From assembly GCA_947359465.1 (NCBI GenBank), contig OX375873.1, positions 137,265,916 to 137,329,915 of the forward strand: DNA of 64,000 nucleotides. Direction: 5' to 3'. The translations under genes and the position numbers were made by a program. The notes beneath the pieces were generated by a model. It was not told the DNA's origin, ran no database searches, and saw only the letters and a list, made by a program, of their open reading frames with translations. Positions 1 through 11,357 of this stretch are shown here, piece by piece. Position 1 is the first letter of the stretch. Each line of letters begins with the position of its first letter. The stretch comes from Metellina segmentata. Taxonomy: Eukaryota; Arthropoda; Arachnida; Araneae; Tetragnathidae.

Positions 1-721
1 CATAACTTCTATTTTTGCAATACTGGAAACTTATTAGTGAAAGGAGAAACTTAAAAAGCAATTGTAAAGTGGAAATGCAAGTACACATGTATACATAATT
101 TTCTGATGCAATATCCTAAATTTAAATAATTTTTCATCTTTATAACTTTTAATCCATCTACCTTCCTATTTGCAGTTTGTTTTAGGTATAAGCTGCTTCA
201 ATAGTTTAAAAGTATTATTTATGTCTCTTAACATTTTTGTCAACTGTGACTTAACAATGTATATAATAAAATAATAAATATAATACAATTTTTTATTTAT
301 ACATAATTCTGACTGCTATACTTGTATATTAATCCAAAGAATTTAATATAAGAGGTCTAATCCAAACTATTAACAAACCTACTGAAACTCTTTAGATTGA
401 TTATGGTAGTTGAATGATTTGTTTAAAAATTCATTCATTACTTTCTTTATAAATTCCCAATGAAATTATAAAAGTTTTATATTAAAAAATACTGTGAACC
501 TTGGCGAGTATAGAATCAGGCTTTTAAGAAATTTTGGCAAGATGCGTGTCATCTACCTTATGTTAAATATTTTTTATTCGTTTTTCCTTCTATCCTATGA
601 CTTCTTGCAATAAAACTCCTAAAGTTTTCCATTGGAAATTTCTGAAGGGCTTTGCCAAAGAAAGCATCAATTTGCAATTTTTCCTTCATTCACTCACCTA
701 TATAAAATGTGTTTCTTGCAG
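1..721 (+). other. Mitf intron (3' part)
   Basis: AT-rich non-coding DNA ending in a good 3' splice site: a pyrimidine-rich run and TTTCTTGCAG just before the coding exon at 722. The open frame continues upstream to an ATG at 632, but the splice site and loss of family similarity show that the part before 722 is intronic. Confidence 0.75.
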
Positions 722-1204
722 AATTTGGAACTGCAACTGAAAGCCAACAACATCGCTGTCAACAATTCTACCTGGTTTCCCTCGACTGAGGCAGACTTGA
801 ACGCCATCATCAAAGAGGAGGGGTTGATCAGTCCGCCCAATTCCAACGGTCCATGCCAAGAAAAATACTTCCTCAACAGTCAGCCGAATCTGGCCACGCT
901 CCCCGAACAGTACGAAAACTTTGACATTTCCTCCGCCGTGCAGCAGCTGCCGCACAGCGACCCCAACGGTGGCAACATGCGCAAACGCCTTCCCATCATG
1001 CAGTTCCTCACAGTCAAGAAAGAGTCCCAGCCAATGACCTCTTCCTCCTGCAGCCAAAGCCCCATCCCCTGCTGCACCAGTCCCGCCCCCTCATACAGCC
1101 CCTTCGACGACCTCATGATGGAGGACGACCATCCCGTCACGGGCGACCCTATGCTCTCCTCTCGGGACGCTTTCACGCCAGACAACATGGACTTCATGTC
1201 GTAG
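722..1204 (+). CDS. Mitf: Mitf, last coding exon (MiT/TFE bHLH-zip transcription factor C-terminus)
   Basis: This exon encodes the last 160 residues of a MiT/TFE-family basic helix-loop-helix leucine-zipper factor, a nuclear regulator of lysosome and autophagy genes. It begins in phase 0 after an AG at 720-721 with NLELQLKANN, matching the end of the zipper in MITF/TFEB (LEMQARAHG type). IIKEEG at exon residues 29-34 matches the conserved sumoylation-type I-K-x-E site after the zipper. SPFDDLMMEDD followed by GDPMLSS (about 126-147) matches the acidic patch and DPLLS motif near the vertebrate C-terminus. A second I/V-K-x-E-like site (VKKE) lies at 98-101. The protein stops 13 residues after DPMLSS, so the serine-rich vertebrate tail is largely missing. 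The bHLH exons lie left of the window. Family assignment is from motif similarity, not a search. Confidence 0.82.
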   Translation, partial: NLELQLKANNIAVNNSTWFPSTEADLNAIIKEEGLISPPNSNGPCQEKYFLNSQPNLATLPEQYENFDISSAVQQLPHSDPNGGNMRKRLPIMQFLTVKKESQPMTSSSCSQSPIPCCTSPAPSYSPFDDLMMEDDHPVTGDPMLSSRDAFTPDNMDFMS

Positions 1205-3905
1205 TCTCCAAGAGACAGATCAGTGAAAGAGCTTGTGGATCGTTTCTTTGCGTGGGTTTTAGCTAGGAGTGGAGTGGCCAGTTTTTAGAACTACTCTTTA
1301 GTTTCCCCATCAGTGTGCCAAGAATCTGGAAAGTGTTTCTTTGTGTGCCATCCAGATCATTCGATACTTCGGTCGTGGAAAAGTGGTTTCGGTCGTTTCC
1401 ATCGGAAAGACATGTTTGGAAGTGTGCGACACGTGCTTGGACTGCTATCAAATAGTGGCGTGCGACATTTGAAAATAATTCACTTTAGCAGAGAAATGGA
1501 TTTAAAAAAAATTCTTTACACTATATAATCTCATTGTACCACTTTCTCTTCTGTTGTGTTGGATTTATTACTCTGACTTTTCAATTTGTGGGATGTGCGC
1601 TGAGATGAGCTCTAGTATCTTAGTTGAATTCTTCACGTGAAGAAAGTCTTACCATGTGCTCATTGTACATAGTTACTTTTAGAGTAGAAATGATAGAATA
1701 CTTCATTTGTTGACTGCCTCATTTTTAGTAAAACAGACCTGTTTTTCAGCTGTGAGCAATCCCTACCCGAAGAATACTACTAATAGAAAATTCCCTACTC
1801 CTTGGAATGTTGAATACGTTAAAAGAACTTTAATTTGAAGTTTAGCACTTACAAAATGTTTTACTTATGTTATTATAAATTTGATTTGATTTAATTTCTA
1901 AATCTTAAGTTTTGCTGTGAAGACTGGTTGAATTATCTTATAATGTGATATGTATTTTCATTTAAAATTGCTTTTATGTCTAGGAAACTTTAATTTTTTC
2001 AAGCTATTGGGTATGTTTGTAGTATCTGAAATCTGTTATTAAAATTGAATATTCTTGAACATTTTTATTAAAAACTGTTCAGAGTACAGGCTACAAAAAA
2101 CTCCCATTTTTGATGTGCAACCATCATGTGAAAAAGTCCCTCCCAACCATTAGTTTCAAAAGGTATACTATCACACTTTTTAATTTCACACTCATAGGCC
2201 TTATAAAGCCATAAGCACCGATGTTTTTTCATATTAATTGTTTAGTCATTATTTGCTGAAAGTAATTAAGTGTGTTTTTGACTGCCTTAACTTTTCACAA
2301 GAACTCTGCTAAAGTTGAGTGTCAAAAATCAATGGCTTAGGGTCCTAACAGCGCTTGTAAGTTTCTTCACATCTGCACTTGCAGGTCAATGTATGTGAAA
2401 TGTTGCCTTGAAAGATGAGAATTAACTCTGCCTTAAAAAGGCCCTATTTTTTTCTTATGCTTGAAAAGTGTGGGAACACTGGCTCACCTACTATCAAATA
2501 AAATACATGTCATATCTTGAATAGAGCATAAATCCACTTAAGTTTTTTTTTTCTTTTAATATCTAGTTCAAGATGAATGACTCAAAATGATTCTCTTGCT
2601 CAACTTTGTTAATCAATTTACCAGAAAACTTAAACAATCTCTATCTGTAAATTGAACCTAACTTTTTTAGTATAGATTGTACGATTTCGTGCGTTTTTTG
2701 TGCAGAAAATATTTTATCATTAGTATTGTGTATTTTAGGTAGAGTAGATTTATTTAAATTGTCTTTCATTTCATGGCCTTAACAAATTCATTGTTGCTAT
2801 CTAGGTAAAACTACCTTTCAACCGTGTCGGTGTACATTATTGTACAAAGTTGTGTGTACATATATGAAAGTTTTCAAATTTTTTATCATTCATATGCTAT
2901 GATAAACTATATAGTGTTATATATACTTGTTCTTTAATGTTTGAGATCTTTTACGGCTGACGTCATTATGTTTAATATCTTATAAATCTGTATGTATCCA
3001 ATTATTTATTGCTTCCTTGAGTTTGTTAAAATTGTCTTTTGAAAGTTTCTCGTGCATATCTGCTAACTGGGACAGAATATTCAATTTATGCTCATTCATA
3101 TTATGGCTATTTTGGTTTCAGCAAAGAAAAATTGTTTTGCCTTTAAATTCAGTTAATTTTCAAATTATTTTGTTTTCTTGTTTCGTTGCAATGGATGCTT
3201 TATAAAAAACATCAAGGTAAAGTGAAATCCTTTTTTTTTTAAAGAAGAAATAGTCCAGAATATTTACTGAGGAATGTTAGAGTGTGCATGAGGGATTTTC
3301 TCTCCTTCTTTGGATATCCACAGCAGTGGACATTTCAAAGAGGACTATTTTTAAATCATTTGTGTCGAGGAGTAAATTTTATATAAATATCTATTTTACT
3401 AAGAAATGTTTTGAATATGCTTGTATATTCTATTAGTGCATGTCTTATTTTATACTTAAAATTTTATTTTGAACCTCTTTAAATTGAGCTCTTTAAGTAC
3501 CTGAAAGTTTGATGTTTCACTCATTTGAGATATATTTATGAAGAACACACTAAAAGAGGTTTACAATACTCTTTATTAAAAATGTACTAAAACATCTTCA
3601 ATTACAGAATTTATTTGATGGTAAGAACAAGATGACTATGTACACAGTACTTATAAAAATATGCTGCATGACAATTTTCTTACAAAAATGTGAAGTGCAT
3701 TTCTGATCTTTTCTAGTCTAGGTTTAATTTTTCGTCCTGATGTGTGAAATGCTTGCATAATCTCAATGCATTATAGGAAGCTATGTATCACTTGAGAAGA
3801 CTACACAAATATCAAGTCTGGCTTGATGTCATATTTTAATAGATGCTCAATTTTATATGCAAATACATATTGAATGTTATCAATAAAAGTATTACACAAT
3901 GCCTC
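1205..3905 (+). other. Mitf: Mitf 3' untranslated region
   Basis: AT-rich sequence after the stop codon without coding signal or transposon. An AATAAA at 2497-2502 could serve a shorter transcript. The best distal signal is at 3882-3887, followed by a U/GU-rich stretch. A perfect TGACGTCA octamer sits at 2958-2965. The 3' limit is inferred. Confidence 0.5.
3882..3887 (+). terminator. Poly(A) signal AATAAA, probable Mitf distal site
   Basis: AATAAA followed within 20-60 bases by a GT-rich then T-rich tract (positions about 3917-3955), as expected of a cleavage and polyadenylation site. Other AATAAA-type hexamers occur in this AT-rich DNA, so usage is inferred. Confidence 0.4.
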
Positions 3906-5112
3906 ATCTTCAAGTTACTGTGTATGATCAGGTTATTTTTTTATTTTTGAAACATTTTACAAATATTTATATTATCTTCACTGTAAAACAGGGGGCCTGT
4001 GGAATTTTCGGACTCTAAATTCAATTAAGATGCTGTTTAGAAAACGAATAGAACATATAGATGATTTGTAATTAGGTTAATAAAAGTATTAAGATTAAAT
4101 TAGAAGAACGTTTGAAAATACACAAAGCATTTTTTTACTACATTGTATTGTTTTACCCTGCATAATTATTTTCTTTCAGAAACGTTTCTTGTTCTAAAGA
4201 AAATTATTTTTTCCTTAATCTTTATTTTTAAAGATTTATTTACTTGACAATTCTAACATCCTGCATGTTTTTAAAAACTAAATGCTATCATTCTTGGTGA
4301 ACCTTTTCTTAAATTTACTGAAATATTTAAGGACATGAGCCCTTTTTAGCTAATGAACTGAAAATGTGAAATAAATCGACAAGATATTTGTTATTAGGCA
4401 GTGCACATTAATGAAGACATACTTTATGAACTGTTATGAATCATAAAAATAAATATGTATGAGCTAATTTTATCAATGACATGTGCAAACATCTTTAAAA
4501 TTTTAGTCTAGATATGTTTCTTCATAAATATGTTACGTCCACCCCTTCATAGTACTTCGTATTAGAATTAAGAATTTTGAACAATTAAGTAATATTAAAA
4601 AAATAAAAGTAAAAATCTTCATTTTTGACTTGCATTAAAAGTTGCCAAAAAAAGTAAGTTACTATGATTCAAATATAGCAGTGTGGTTTCAATTCTTGAT
4701 AGAATTGTTGATACAATGCTTATATTTTGTATGGAATCAGTCAATCTCAGATTGCTTTTGTAATTCAAATCCATTGCAAGTAAGTTGCATCCATTGCAAG
4801 TAAGTTGCACAATCCTCCTAACTTGATTCAATGGCTTGATCCCAGATTAATCTGATTAAAACATTTTCAAACTTACAGAAAATAGCACTCTATACGATGA
4901 GAAGTTCCTTTTCGTTGAAAGATGCTAAGTACAATCTAATGGAATGAGTTCGGTCAGGGCGAAATGACTTAAATCGACCCTATTCTGACAGAGAGGTGTT
5001 TGAATGAGAACGATGCATGACTTGTGTTGCTCAATATCACATTGTTCAAATCTCCTCAACACATGAATACGTAGTGTTCATGATGTCCTTTTTATGATAG
5101 AAATGGCCAACG
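3906..5112. other. Junction between convergent genes (Mitf and the - strand gene)
   Basis: AT-rich, no coding signal. TTTATT at 4221-4226 is an AATAAA on the - strand and a possible end for the gene whose stop codon is at 5113. A 14-bp direct repeat (CATTGCAAGTAAGT) occurs at 4771-4805. Confidence 0.4.
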
Positions 5113-5155
5113 TCACTCGTCGATGTCCAAGGCATTGGCACTCCTGTTCTTTATG
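5113..5155 (-). CDS. Unknown - strand gene, candidate last exon
   Basis: Follows a strong acceptor on the - strand (TTGTTCTCTTTTTAG at 5171-5156). In the phase set by the previous exon it reads IKNRSANALDIDE then stop TGA (5115-5113). A second acceptor 12 bases further in (AACAG at 5144) keeps the same frame. If the 26-nt exon before it were skipped, the frame would change to a cysteine-containing tail of about 25 residues, so the C-terminus is uncertain. Confidence 0.4.
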
Positions 5156-5957
5156 CTAAAAAGAGAACAACATCGTAGCAAAAGTATGCTGATGCGCGTA
5201 TAAGAAGAAAAAAAAAGCACTTTTCAAACGTATACTTAATTTTGGAAAATAACATCAAGTAGTAGCGTTTTATTTGCCACTCTGGTCAATTTTTAAAATA
5301 CAAAACTTAATTGTAGATTAAGACGTATAGCTTATATATAAAGTGGATTCCAAATACACATCACCGTCCAGGATTCAACTTGAGCCTGTTGCACTGATTC
5401 CCTCAAAAGACATTTTTCTATAACATTAATTCATGCAATAAAAATATTAATGGCAAAAGTGTTCAATCAAGAACAAAAGGAGGTGATATTATTGATAAAT
5501 TACAATGTTAGTAGTGAATATTAATTTGAATGATTGACATTCAGAATTTTATCAGGAATGAAATTGACATTCAGAATTTTATATGTCAACAAGTGCCTAT
5601 TTGACTACATAAATATTAATATTGAATATGGTAACTGAAGCCCGGTGAGCAATACATTTTCTTTTTCTGATGATAGTTCATTATACTACTAAACTATTCA
5701 GAGATCTTTATTCAAGATGTATTCAAATTGATCTTGTAAGCTTTACAAAATATTAAAATATGACAAAAGAAATCATGTAGTCATAATTATAAAAGTCATT
5801 CGACTGTTTCAATCTGGCTAACAAAAGCTGGGAGACTTGTTCCCAAATCAGAAAAATGTGCATTTTAATTATTGCTTTTTTAAATATAAATACACTTGAA
5901 CTAATTAATGACTAGAAAGGTCGCTTTTAACTTTTATGAAGAAAATTTGTATCTTAC

Positions 5958-5983
5958 CCTTCTTTTCTTAGAGAAGTTGCCGA
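5958..5983 (-). CDS. Unknown - strand gene, candidate 26-nt micro-exon
   Basis: A 26-base open segment (SATSLRKE plus two bases of a glycine codon) flanked on the - strand by TTTTCCTGAATATCAG and the donor GTAAGATAC. Splice sites are good and its length brings the frame into register with the short final exon. Such small exons arise by chance in AT-rich DNA, so support is only moderate. Confidence 0.4.
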
Positions 5984-6347
5984 CTGATATTCAGGAAAAC
6001 ATTTCTAAATAAAGAAAATGTTCATTAATACACTTATAAGTATGTCTCCTTTCGTGTCATAAAACAATAATTACATTTTTTTACGTTCTACACAGTTCAA
6101 AGGATTCCTCAAAATTGCTAGAAATGTAATTCAAATTTGCTTCTAGATTTGTATGTTTTCTGTAACAAATGACATTTTTACAATGTGCTCAGTTGTCCTT
6201 TATTTCGAGTACCTCGTAATTGCCCCTTTTTAAACTGTCGACATGAAAGTCTGATATTTAAAAAAAATGGTTGATCCATTTAATCCGAATGCAAAGTTGG
6301 CATAATGTTGAAAACATGTTACTTTGAATGAGAAGGAAACATCTTAC

Positions 6348-6434
6348 AGCGAAAGCAGCTTGCCACATCGGAAGGGGTCGCTGAACCTCTCCCAACACAC
6401 ACGCCATCCGGCCCAAAGCAGCCAGACCCATTAC
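6348..6434 (-). CDS. Unknown - strand gene, internal exon (87 nt)
   Basis: Bounded on the - strand by the acceptor TGATTTTTCGTTTCAG and the donor GTAAGATG, giving exactly 29 codons in phase 0-0. It reads VMGLAALGRMACVLGEVQR and continues to WQAAFA, a helical, moderately hydrophobic stretch with one cysteine. Another frame (skipping two bases) is also open and glycine- and cysteine-rich, but only this one joins in phase to the exon at 11133-11279. Base composition is clearly richer in GC than the surroundings, as expected of coding DNA. Confidence 0.7.
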
Positions 6435-6526
6435 CTGAAACGAAAAATCAATGATTATGTGTTGGTTTGGCATTTGCCTCACAATGTGCATCGAAACATT
6501 TTGTTTATCCAGATACCTATACACTA

Positions 6527-7380
6527 CTGTGATCAAAAAGTATCCGAAATGCTTCCTTTAAAATACATACAAACGCAAAAGAAGACAAACTGCCCTACAA
6601 TAATGGACCGGACAGCAAGATGTGATGGTATTAGTGAAAGAATACATGCTTTCATAGGGGGGTGGTCCGCCACGTGCTGCAATGACACTAGCAACCCTTC
6701 TGGGCATACTTTCAACAAGGTTTTGATACACAGCTATGGGTATTTGTGTCCATTTCTACCACAAGAATGTCAGTTGTAGATTTTCCAAAATGTCTAATGT
6801 AATTGATTGAGCAAAGAACATGTATTCAAAGAAGACAGAGAATCCGTCGTAGATGATTCGCGATCTGGTAGACCATCCACGTCGACTAATAGTCAATCAG
6901 GTCAGAGAATGGGTGCTTAGTGATCGTCGTTTGACAATAAGAGACATTAGTGAACAAGTTCCAATATCATTTAATCGAAAACGATCTGAATTGTGGCGAG
7001 ATAACGCATGGGTTTTGCATCACAATAAATGCGCCTTCTCACAATGCTATTATTAGTGATTTTTTGAGAAAGCATTCAACAAATACGGCTCCACAAGATC
7101 CGTATTCACCTCATATGGCACCGTGCGATTTTCCACGGGTGAAACTCCCTCTTCGTGGTCACCGTTTTGAGTCCATTTTGACGCAATAAAAGAAAATTCG
7201 ATACAAACCCTGAAAGGGTTTCACAAAAACTACTTTAAGGTATGTTTTAAGGATTGGAAGAAACGTTGGCAGAAGTGCATTGAAGTCGGGGATTACTTTG
7301 AAGGAGATGTAATAAATTTTGAGCTATAAATTTATAACTTTTGTTTTGTAATAGCATTCCGGGTACTTTTTTGATCACAG
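6527..7380 (+). mobile_element. Dead mariner element (Tc1/mariner superfamily)
   Basis: Ends CTGTGATCAAAAAG and CTTTTTTGATCACAG are inverted repeats bordered by TA on both sides (6525-6526, 7381-7382). Inside, + strand pieces of a mariner transposase can be read in broken frames: REWVLSDRRLTIRDISEQ near 6910-6960, LWRDNAWVLHHNKCAFSQ (second catalytic Asp region, here degraded) near 6990-7045, and MAPCDF near 7115-7130. The middle of the gene is deleted and a Tc1 fragment is inserted near the 5' end. Not functional. Confidence 0.75.
6593..6778 (-). mobile_element. Fragment of a Tc1-like element nested in the mariner copy
   Basis: Starts with CCCTACAATAATGGACC, the terminus shared with copies at 12006, 25604 and 31641, and continues with sequence antisense to the 3' part of the transposase seen in the 31641 copy (AGCAACCCTTCTGGG and following). 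Only one end is present. Confidence 0.7.
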
Positions 7381-7648
7381 TAGTATATAAATAAAAATGG
7401 GTTTGTACCCTTTTCAAGTTTTCTATTCATTTTGGTACCTTCTGATGCTAAATCACTTTGCACATTTGGTGTCTGTGTATTTGTGTGCCCGTACTATGTC
7501 CCAACGTTTGAATATTTTCACGAAACTGCATACAGTGAGTACTTACATTCTCAATTAGTGACTGAACTTGTTTGCATCGGTACGTCTACAGATATCACGT
7601 ACATTTTAATCAACATATTTTATTGCAATTTTCTATATTTTATGTCAG

Positions 7649-7889
7649 GAAGCTGTCGCCAAGTGGAGAGATTGGCGAGTGCCAACTGGAGCGTTTGGCG
7701 AATGAACAAGCGCGACAACCCAGCGAAGGGTTGCGAAGATCAAGGAGGAGGCTTGAGAAAGACGTGCGGGAAGAGACCGATTGGTTTTTCTTCCGGATTA
7801 AGTTAATCTGCGCTACCGTCGTTACTTTTCACGCAATATTCTCTGGTTATGTTTTTTTCATGTCATGTATCGTGTCCCTTTTCATGTAA
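7649..7889 (+). CDS. Candidate + strand terminal exon, function unknown
   Basis: After a good acceptor (CTATATTTTATGTCAG) an open frame encodes a very charged segment (KLSPSGEIGECQLERLANEQ, then a stretch rich in Arg and Glu ending ETDWFFFR) and a hydrophobic, membrane-like C-terminus (ICATVVTFHAIFSGYVFF) before stop TAA at 7887-7889, overlapped by AATAAA at 7888. GC content jumps at 7650 and falls after 7800, as for an exon. Other frames are partly open: one stops after EAVAKWRDWRVPTGAFGE. It lies inside an intron of the - strand gene, and no upstream + exon was found. Unrecognised. Confidence 0.28.
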
Positions 7890-9637
7890 TAAATTATATT
7901 GGGACTACAAACTGCTAGCTTGACTTTTTATGATTTTGGAAGCAACAGAAAGAACCCATCCAACATTTTATAAAACATATTTAAATTTAGTGAACACGCT
8001 ACTTGAAATTCCTTTGCTTGTATACTTAGGCAAGTGTCATGCTAAAACATCAGAGTTTGAAAGTTCGTTTTATCCGAAAATTTGTATTGGCTTTTGGTTT
8101 AATCTCATGGTTCAATAACATATATTCCGAAATAATAGAAGGAAACGAGATAGAAGAAAGTCTTAATAGTACTTCAGATGAAAATTTTCAATTCCTTTTG
8201 CTAAAAAAATTGTTCAACTATTGAATCTGTCAGGTATTTTTTATTGGTTTATAAAAGTACATGCTAAGGAATTAAGGATAATGAACCAATTTATTACCTG
8301 CTGTAAAATTGAATGTAAAAGTTTTTCCGAAAAAGGAAATTATTTCAGGTGGTAGATAGTTGGCACAGTGCAAAAATAGTGAACAGCTTTTAGGAAAGCA
8401 GTCTACTGGGATCCGTTCACAGGAATGAAACATAGACGAAACACACGGATGGGGCTACCCACCACTACGTCAGTAAACGTTTAGTTGAAACCGTGTCCTA
8501 TAGATGGCAGCACTACATTAAGTATTGCGCATCCTCTTGAGATTTCGAAATTGGGTGTTCGAACGAGAACTTACCTTTTCCAGTGACAAAAAATAAATTT
8601 GAATTCAAAACATATGAAATTAAAATGTTTAAAAGTGTTTTCACAAGATTAAATTTTCAAATGAAGAAATATAAAGAAATTTCGCTAAAAAACGAATCTA
8701 CCAGCTGATGCTTTGAAGTATATAGCACCCACATTTTAGTTTTTATCAATAAGTAAACTGAAAAATACGTCAATAAAATGAATAAGCTACATGCAATAAA
8801 AATAAGGACATTCAATAAAGGTGAACGATTTACGAATGGGAACGTGTTCAATGCTGGCACATTTTGTTTAAAATTAAAGTTCGGCTGAATTGGAAAAATA
8901 ATTAATCTTACGACTTTTATAAATTTAAGACGACCGTTGAAACACTGGATACATTCGTTGTAAAAAATGAACCCGTCTCTGGTAACTAAGTAGGAAGTTT
9001 CTCAAAATCGCCTTTCCTGATCGAATTTTCCTCAAAGATCTGACTGTTTCAAGCCGGCTTTGAAGGGGCCTCAGGTTGCCGACCCTTTCATCCATCGTCC
9101 TTCCGCGGAAGTGCCCGCACATGAAGATGCGTCGCCTTGCAAAAGGAATTTTTATAAGTTCCAGGGGGTGCGTGACGAAAGAGCCATTTTGAGACTTCCC
9201 TCCCCAAAGATACTTGCCGTAAGTCAAGGAACTTCGTGCGAGGAAGGAATGTGCATCCCGAGCAGGTGTCCACACGTCCCCTTGGTTTCGTCAGCTCTCT
9301 GTGTTCGTCGAGAGCGAAATCGGGGTCAAAAGTTAGACGTCTCTTGCCCACCGCGGGTGACACGCAGCACAAGGGCCCCGGTTACCGGGAATTTCCCTTT
9401 CTTTTTCGGCCCATGACATTCGGGCTAGAGGTGCTACTTTCGCAAGGGAGAGAGCTGTGTGTGCTACTCGATCAGTCTTTTTGTGGCCATAAGTCTTGAA
9501 ACATAAATAGAGCAGTCATCTTCATGAGTAAGAAGAGGGTAAATATTGAAGTGGGTTCCTGTCGGAAAGACTACGCAGAGGTTGGAGTCATTGAGGCCAC
9601 GAAAACAAGCGATTCTCATTGGATCCTACGGCAGCTG
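7890..9637. other. Non-coding stretch with one GC-richer block
   Basis: AT-rich up to about 8920. From 9040 to 9450 GC content rises and several overlapping short open frames appear on both strands; none has splice sites or a recognisable motif. It could be a regulatory block or an old repeat. Confidence 0.4.
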
Positions 9638-9651
9638 AGACCTTAGCAAGG

Positions 9652-9894
9652 TATTTTTGATTACACTGAAGCAACACAACGGTGAGCAGACGACGGTCCG
9701 GGATCAACCCCCGAACGGAAGGATACGAGGGCAACGGGTTATTTTGAACCACTCGGATGGCGATACCATATCTGAGCTGGCACCCCACGCCAACGGGATG
9801 ACAGTTGAGGCCACGACAGATTTCACGTTCACCAGAGCCCTTTGTACACGTATGTGTTGGTTGGATTCGAACTCGCAACACTCCGTTGCGGCCC
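9652..9894 (-). repeat. SINE-B copy with target-site duplication
   Basis: Reverse copy flanked by a 14-bp direct repeat AGACCTTAGCAAGG (9638-9651 and 9895-9908). The tRNA-like B box (GGATTCGAACTCGCAA on this strand) is near 9870. Confidence 0.85.
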
Positions 9895-10109
9895 AGACCT
9901 TAGCAAGGAGCTCGTCTCTCTTTAGTTATATTTGTGAATTATTTTTACTACATCGAAACAATGGGGTAATTCAGAACCGACCTCAGCTAAACCTCCACCT
10001 ATGTAAATTTAAATGGAGATGGCGCCAACGCTTTGGTGGTAGAACGCATTTCCTTTCCGCATTAGGTAACCGGAATTAAAATGCTCGTCTTTCTGATGTT
10101 TGATTAAAG

Positions 10110-10748
10110 GTCGCGGTAGCCCGGTTAGAAGAGTAACACATCAGAAACCGGAGGGATGCGAGTTCGAATCCAACCAAAGACCGTCGTGTACGTGGAGACT
10201 GGTAGTGCATCTGTCGTGGCCTCATGTGTCCTGACGTTGGCGTGGAAGTTTGGAGCGTGGGGTGCCAGCTCAGGTGTTGCATCGACATCTGACCGCAGTT
10301 CAAAATGACGTGGTGTCCTCGGATCTCTCCTTTCCGGGGTTGATCCCGGACAGTCGCCAATAGGTAATGGTAATTGATAATTTTTAGTTAACGTCGTACT
10401 AGGGCAACACAACAGGCTATTGATGATGGTCCGGGATCAGTCCCTCAAGGGAAAGACCCGAGAACAACACCTCATAATTTTGAACCACAGTCAGATGACG
10501 AAGCAACTCCTGAGCTGGCACCCCACTCTCCAAACTTCCACACCAACTCAATGTGAGGACTTTCGGCCACGACAGATTTAAGGTGCACCATACGCTTACA
10601 AACATCCATGCCCGGACCCGGATTCGAATCAGGAACCTTCCGATCTAGAGGCTAACACCTTAACCACTCTACCGGTTGGTCGGCCCTGTCGCCAATAGGC
10701 CATTTTGTTGTTCTAATACGACGTTAATTAAATACCTACCTACCGGAG
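10110..10748 (+). repeat. SINE-B copy split by a SINE-A insertion
   Basis: Head at 10112 (GCGGTAGCCCGGTTAGAAGA), B box at 10163, core to 10364, then the last 50 bp including the ACCTACCTACC tail at 10700-10748. Flanks carry an imperfect repeat GTTTGATTAAA / GTTTGATTGAAA. Confidence 0.85.
10365..10687 (-). repeat. Full-length SINE-A inserted in SINE-B
   Basis: Reverse copy from tail (GTAATGGTAATT side) to tRNA-like head (ACCGGTTGGTCGGC end). Bounded by a perfect 12-bp duplication of SINE-B sequence, GTCGCCAATAGG (10353-10364 and 10688-10699). Confidence 0.9.
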
Positions 10749-11132
10749 GTTTGATTGAAATAATGGCCAGTCATTCGACCCAAACACATCTTTGGAAGGA
10801 TAGGAACGAGAAATGTGTTCATATTCAGTGACAAAAGACTCACATTCCTTCATTTTATTAACATTTACATGGACATAGAAGAGAGTACTAGTCGGTTCTT
10901 TTAGAATCTAGTCTCTCTCTCTCTCTTTCTTCGCTGTTTTGACTGTCGGTGAGTAAACGTTTCGACTTATATTGTAATAAGCAACTTTGTCGATAGTATC
11001 CGATGGGCGAAAATGGTACACATCCCAGTTGAAAAATTACTTTCTTGGGTAAACAGCCGACACTTCCTTTGAGGGTGGACCTCGCAATACCACAAAAATA
11101 CCTATATGCATTATGAGGTATGCTCTGCTTAC
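10749..11132. other. Intron sequence
   Basis: Unremarkable; a short (TC)n microsatellite at about 10912-10926. Confidence 0.4.
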
Positions 11133-11279
11133 CCTGGTGAGTTGCGGGGGTGAGCTGCCGTGCTTAGCCACCCACTCTGGCACATGCGTCAACTGCTCGC
11201 AGAACTCCTTTACCGAGTAGGTCTCGTTCGAGTCGTTTCGGGTAGGATCGAACATGCACTGCTCCACTGCCAACACCAC
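11133..11279 (-). CDS. Unknown - strand gene, internal exon (147 nt)
   Basis: The best exon of this gene. The - strand acceptor TTTTTTTCTTGTCCACAG is followed by 49 open codons and the donor GTAAGC; the other two frames have stops. The peptide starts VVLAVEQCMFDPTRNDSNET, continues through TYSVKEFCEQLTHVPEWVAK and ends PPQLTR. NDS and NET are overlapping N-glycosylation sequons, there are two cysteines, and the rest looks helical. Both ends are phase 0, matching neighbours at 6434 and 21914. GC content is high for the region. I recognise no family. Confidence 0.78.
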
Positions 11280-11357
11280 CTGTGGACAAGAAAAAAATCA
11301 GTTGACACGAGTCATTACCACCCTCAAAAAGGGCACGACGGCCGACCACAAACAGGA

